This document shows, in pieces, positions 62,536 through 64,000 of a stretch of DNA of 64,000 nucleotides. The notes under the pieces are model-generated. The model was given only the letters and a program-made list of their open reading frames with translations. It had not been told where the DNA came from and made no database searches. The stretch is from assembly GCA_024279425.1 (NCBI GenBank), contig JAJRRO010000010.1, positions 21,471 through 85,470 on the forward strand. The letters run 5' to 3'. Origin of the DNA: Bacteroidota bacterium. Lineage in GTDB: Bacteria; Bacteroidota; Bacteroidia; Flavobacteriales; Flavobacteriaceae. The position numbers and the translations under genes were made by a program. How positions within the stretch are numbered: position 1 is the stretch's first letter; each line of letters starts with the position of its first letter.

Positions 62536-62913
62536 ATGGATCTTGAACAAAACAAACAAAGTGCAATAGCATTCTACAAAATGGCTTATGAGGGCGATCC
62601 CAAAAAGGCTATGGAATTATATGTTGGGGCAATGTATATTCAACATAACCCCTTGGTCGGGGATGGTAAAGAACCTTTTATCACCTATTTCAACCGTATG
62701 GCAAATAAATATCCAGACAAATCCATTGAATTTGTTCGTGTCATAGCAGAAAAAGATCTCGTTGCCCTCCATACCCACCAAACTTGGCCCGAGAATGATG
62801 AATATGTGACCATGGACTTTTTTAGATTTGATGAAAATGGAAAAATTGTGGAACATTGGGATGCCATGCAGAAAATCCCGGAAAGTTCCGCTAATGGTAA
62901 TTCCATGTATTAA
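62536..62913 (+). CDS. NTF2-like (SnoaL-type) protein
   Basis: 125-residue cytoplasmic protein with a cone-shaped NTF2-like fold: YKMAYEGDPKKAMELYVG, YIQHNPLVGDG, LVALHTHQTW, MDFFRFDENGKIVEHWDAMQ. The last motif is typical of SnoaL-like polyketide-cyclase or isomerase relatives. Substrate unknown. It begins 40 bp after the molybdenum enzyme gene, and no promoter is evident, so it may be co-transcribed. Confidence 0.85.
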   Translation: MDLEQNKQSAIAFYKMAYEGDPKKAMELYVGAMYIQHNPLVGDGKEPFITYFNRMANKYPDKSIEFVRVIAEKDLVALHTHQTWPENDEYVTMDFFRFDENGKIVEHWDAMQKIPESSANGNSMY

Positions 62914-62928
62914 GTACAGATCGTCCTA

Positions 62929-62952
62929 GGGTTAAAGGGTTAAAGGGTTAAA
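62929..62952 (+). repeat. Short tandem repeat (GGGTTAAA x 3)
   Basis: Three exact copies of the 8-bp unit GGGTTAAA in tandem, between the NTF2-like gene and the TTG start at 62986. The array ends 33 nt before that start. Confidence 0.85.
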
Positions 62953-62985
62953 GAAATAAAATTAACAGATTAAAGACGAGATACC

Positions 62986-63717
62986 TTGAAAAAGTTTCTA
63001 ATGCTCCAAATGCGGCCGGAAGATGAGACTACCCAAAGTGAATTCGAGGCTTTTTTAGGAGTTGGCCAATTATTGCCAGAACAGGTACATCGTATTCGTC
63101 TTGAAAAAGAACCCACCCCAGAAATTGACATCCATGACTATTCGGCAATCATTGCAGGAGGTAGTCCGTTTGATGTAAGCACTCCCGAAGAAAAAAAGAG
63201 TCCAATACAAAAGAGGATAGAACAATTTTTTATTAGATTATTCGACCAAGTGATTGCCGAGGATTTCCCTTTCTTAGGGGCTTGCTCTGGGAATGGCCAT
63301 TTGGGAAAATACTGCGGGGCCACCATTTCAAATACCTATGCCGAAACTCTTAGCATTGTTCCCCTTACCCTAACGAATGCGGGAATGGAAGATCCATTGC
63401 TCAAAAACCTACCTTCGATTTTTTCTGCATTTGTAGGTCACAAAGAAGCCTGTGACCAAACACCACCTGGGGCCAAGCTTTTGATTACTTCCAAGGCATG
63501 CCCCATTCAAATGTTCCGGATTAAAAAAAACATTTATGCTACACAATTTCACCCGGAAGCCGATGCCAAAGAGTTCATTTTACGAATCAAAACATACAAG
63601 TACGCAGGTTATTTCCCTTCTGAACAGGCAGAAGAGTTGATAGATACAATTAGGGATTCCCAAGCACCTGTTCCCAATGAGATTCTTAGGCGCTTTGTAG
63701 ATAGGTACAAATCTTAA
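62986..63717 (+). CDS. Class I glutamine amidotransferase-like protein
   Basis: 243 residues resembling the stand-alone GMP-synthase-type amidotransferase domain. ALAAGGSPFDVS-like region (IIAGGSPFDVST, 56-67), nucleophile elbow LGACSGNGHLG with Cys100, and ATQFHPEAD with the catalytic His and Glu. The usual GxCxGxQ reads GACSGNGH, so the Gln that helps position substrate is replaced. The frame needs a TTG start at 62986 (MKKFLMLQMRPEDE). Family members include gamma-glutamyl hydrolases of polyamines and peptides. Function uncertain. Confidence 0.82.
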   Translation: MKKFLMLQMRPEDETTQSEFEAFLGVGQLLPEQVHRIRLEKEPTPEIDIHDYSAIIAGGSPFDVSTPEEKKSPIQKRIEQFFIRLFDQVIAEDFPFLGACSGNGHLGKYCGATISNTYAETLSIVPLTLTNAGMEDPLLKNLPSIFSAFVGHKEACDQTPPGAKLLITSKACPIQMFRIKKNIYATQFHPEADAKEFILRIKTYKYAGYFPSEQAEELIDTIRDSQAPVPNEILRRFVDRYKS

Positions 63718-63832
63718 AGGGAAACACATAGAACAAAAATTTAAAGCCAAGGACAATCAATAGTTGTTTTTGGTTTCAAGACCTTTATTTAAATAAAAAC
63801 CCACTAGATTAGTGGTATTGACAAAATATAAA

Positions 63833-63852
63833 TATACGTACTGGTACGTATA
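63833..63852. promoter_or_regulatory. Perfect palindrome, possible operator
   Basis: TATACGTAC TG GTACGTATA: 9-bp arms with a 2-bp centre, in an AT-rich region beyond the last complete gene. Its size suits a dimeric regulator such as a TetR- or MarR-type protein. No associated regulator gene is visible. Confidence 0.4.
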
Positions 63853-63907
63853 TACAATTGTTGTAAAGCATTACCCAAAACACGTACAAATATCAATTGT
63901 GTCTAGT

Positions 63908-63950
63908 AAAAAAAATCACACTATCTTTTAAATGGACAGCGTGATTTTTT
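63908..63950. terminator. Bidirectional intrinsic terminator at the right edge
   Basis: AAAAAATCACACTATC pairs with GACAGCGTGATTTTTT at 14 of 16 positions. It lies downstream of the amidotransferase gene and just beyond a possible leftward frame whose last codons (ending VGHVLE, stop 63970-63972) enter from the right edge. It may therefore serve both. Confidence 0.75.
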
Positions 63951-64000
63951 GTCTTTTAATTCAAATTTATTATTCTAAAACATGACCTACAGATTGATTA

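Noticed and set aside
1..64000. CRISPR arrays, prophage, toxin-antitoxin or defence islands
   Set aside because: No spaced repeat array, integrase, phage structural gene, or recognisable defence or toxin gene was found.

Overview
The window looks like a chromosomal segment of a marine member of the Flavobacteriaceae (Bacteroidota). The evidence is AT-rich DNA and many lipoprotein signals of the LLxxC type. The gene families are typical of that group: a large SecA of about 1120 residues, a flavobacterial RecQ, DUF4105, DUF2911, DUF2795, paired sulfatases, and Tat-exported Gfo/Idh/MocA and TIM-barrel sugar enzymes. Several genes appear to start with TTG. I see no rRNA, tRNA, CRISPR array, complete insertion sequence or prophage.

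Left part (1-24984), mostly housekeeping. It holds the start of a PPIase-like lipoprotein, a beta-lactamase-fold hydrolase, RluF and a CarboxypepD_reg-like protein. RecQ is divergent from a KdsD-TatC-LptB block. PssA follows, then a DUF4105 protein that probably N-acylates lipoproteins. Next come an ABC-F ATPase, a shrunken O-methyltransferase relative, a PduO-type adenosyltransferase, DUF2795, SecA, a HisKA_2 histidine kinase, a secreted M14 peptidase and an amidohydrolase.

Middle part (25000-36500). Four paralogous small secreted proteins of 72-85 residues share a C-terminal motif (Y-K-F, S-R-I/V-K, A-L-x-F-T/S-T-K). Each has the same upstream layout: two CG-centred half-sites 21 bp apart, 53-58 nt before the start codon. 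Three have a hairpin just before the ATG. Two near-identical copies of such a gene plus its leader (about 392 bp) bracket a pair of sulfatase lipoproteins as direct repeats. A YbbA-YbbP-TesA block sits among them. This family with its shared leader is the best candidate for an undescribed system here.

Right part (36500-64000). It carries MsrA, a Tat-exported sugar isomerase/oxidoreductase cluster, and an ECF sigma / anti-sigma / secreted coiled-coil protein operon. GalM, DUF2911 and MeaB follow, then envelope glycan genes (GT2, flippase-like, GT39, PAP2), a MATE exporter and MazG. A long same-strand catabolic run ends the window: TolB-like propeller, TIM-barrel isomerase, Nramp-like carrier lacking the classical metal motifs, a D-aminoacylase-like protein lacking the usual metal ligands, SMP-30, and a two-subunit Tat-lipoprotein molybdenum hydroxylase.

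Four palindromic, MITE-like non-coding repeats of 120-170 bp lie between genes (14448, 40937, 59525 and 60180). One of them supplies the stop codon of a neighbouring gene. All family assignments were made by reading motifs; no database search was run.
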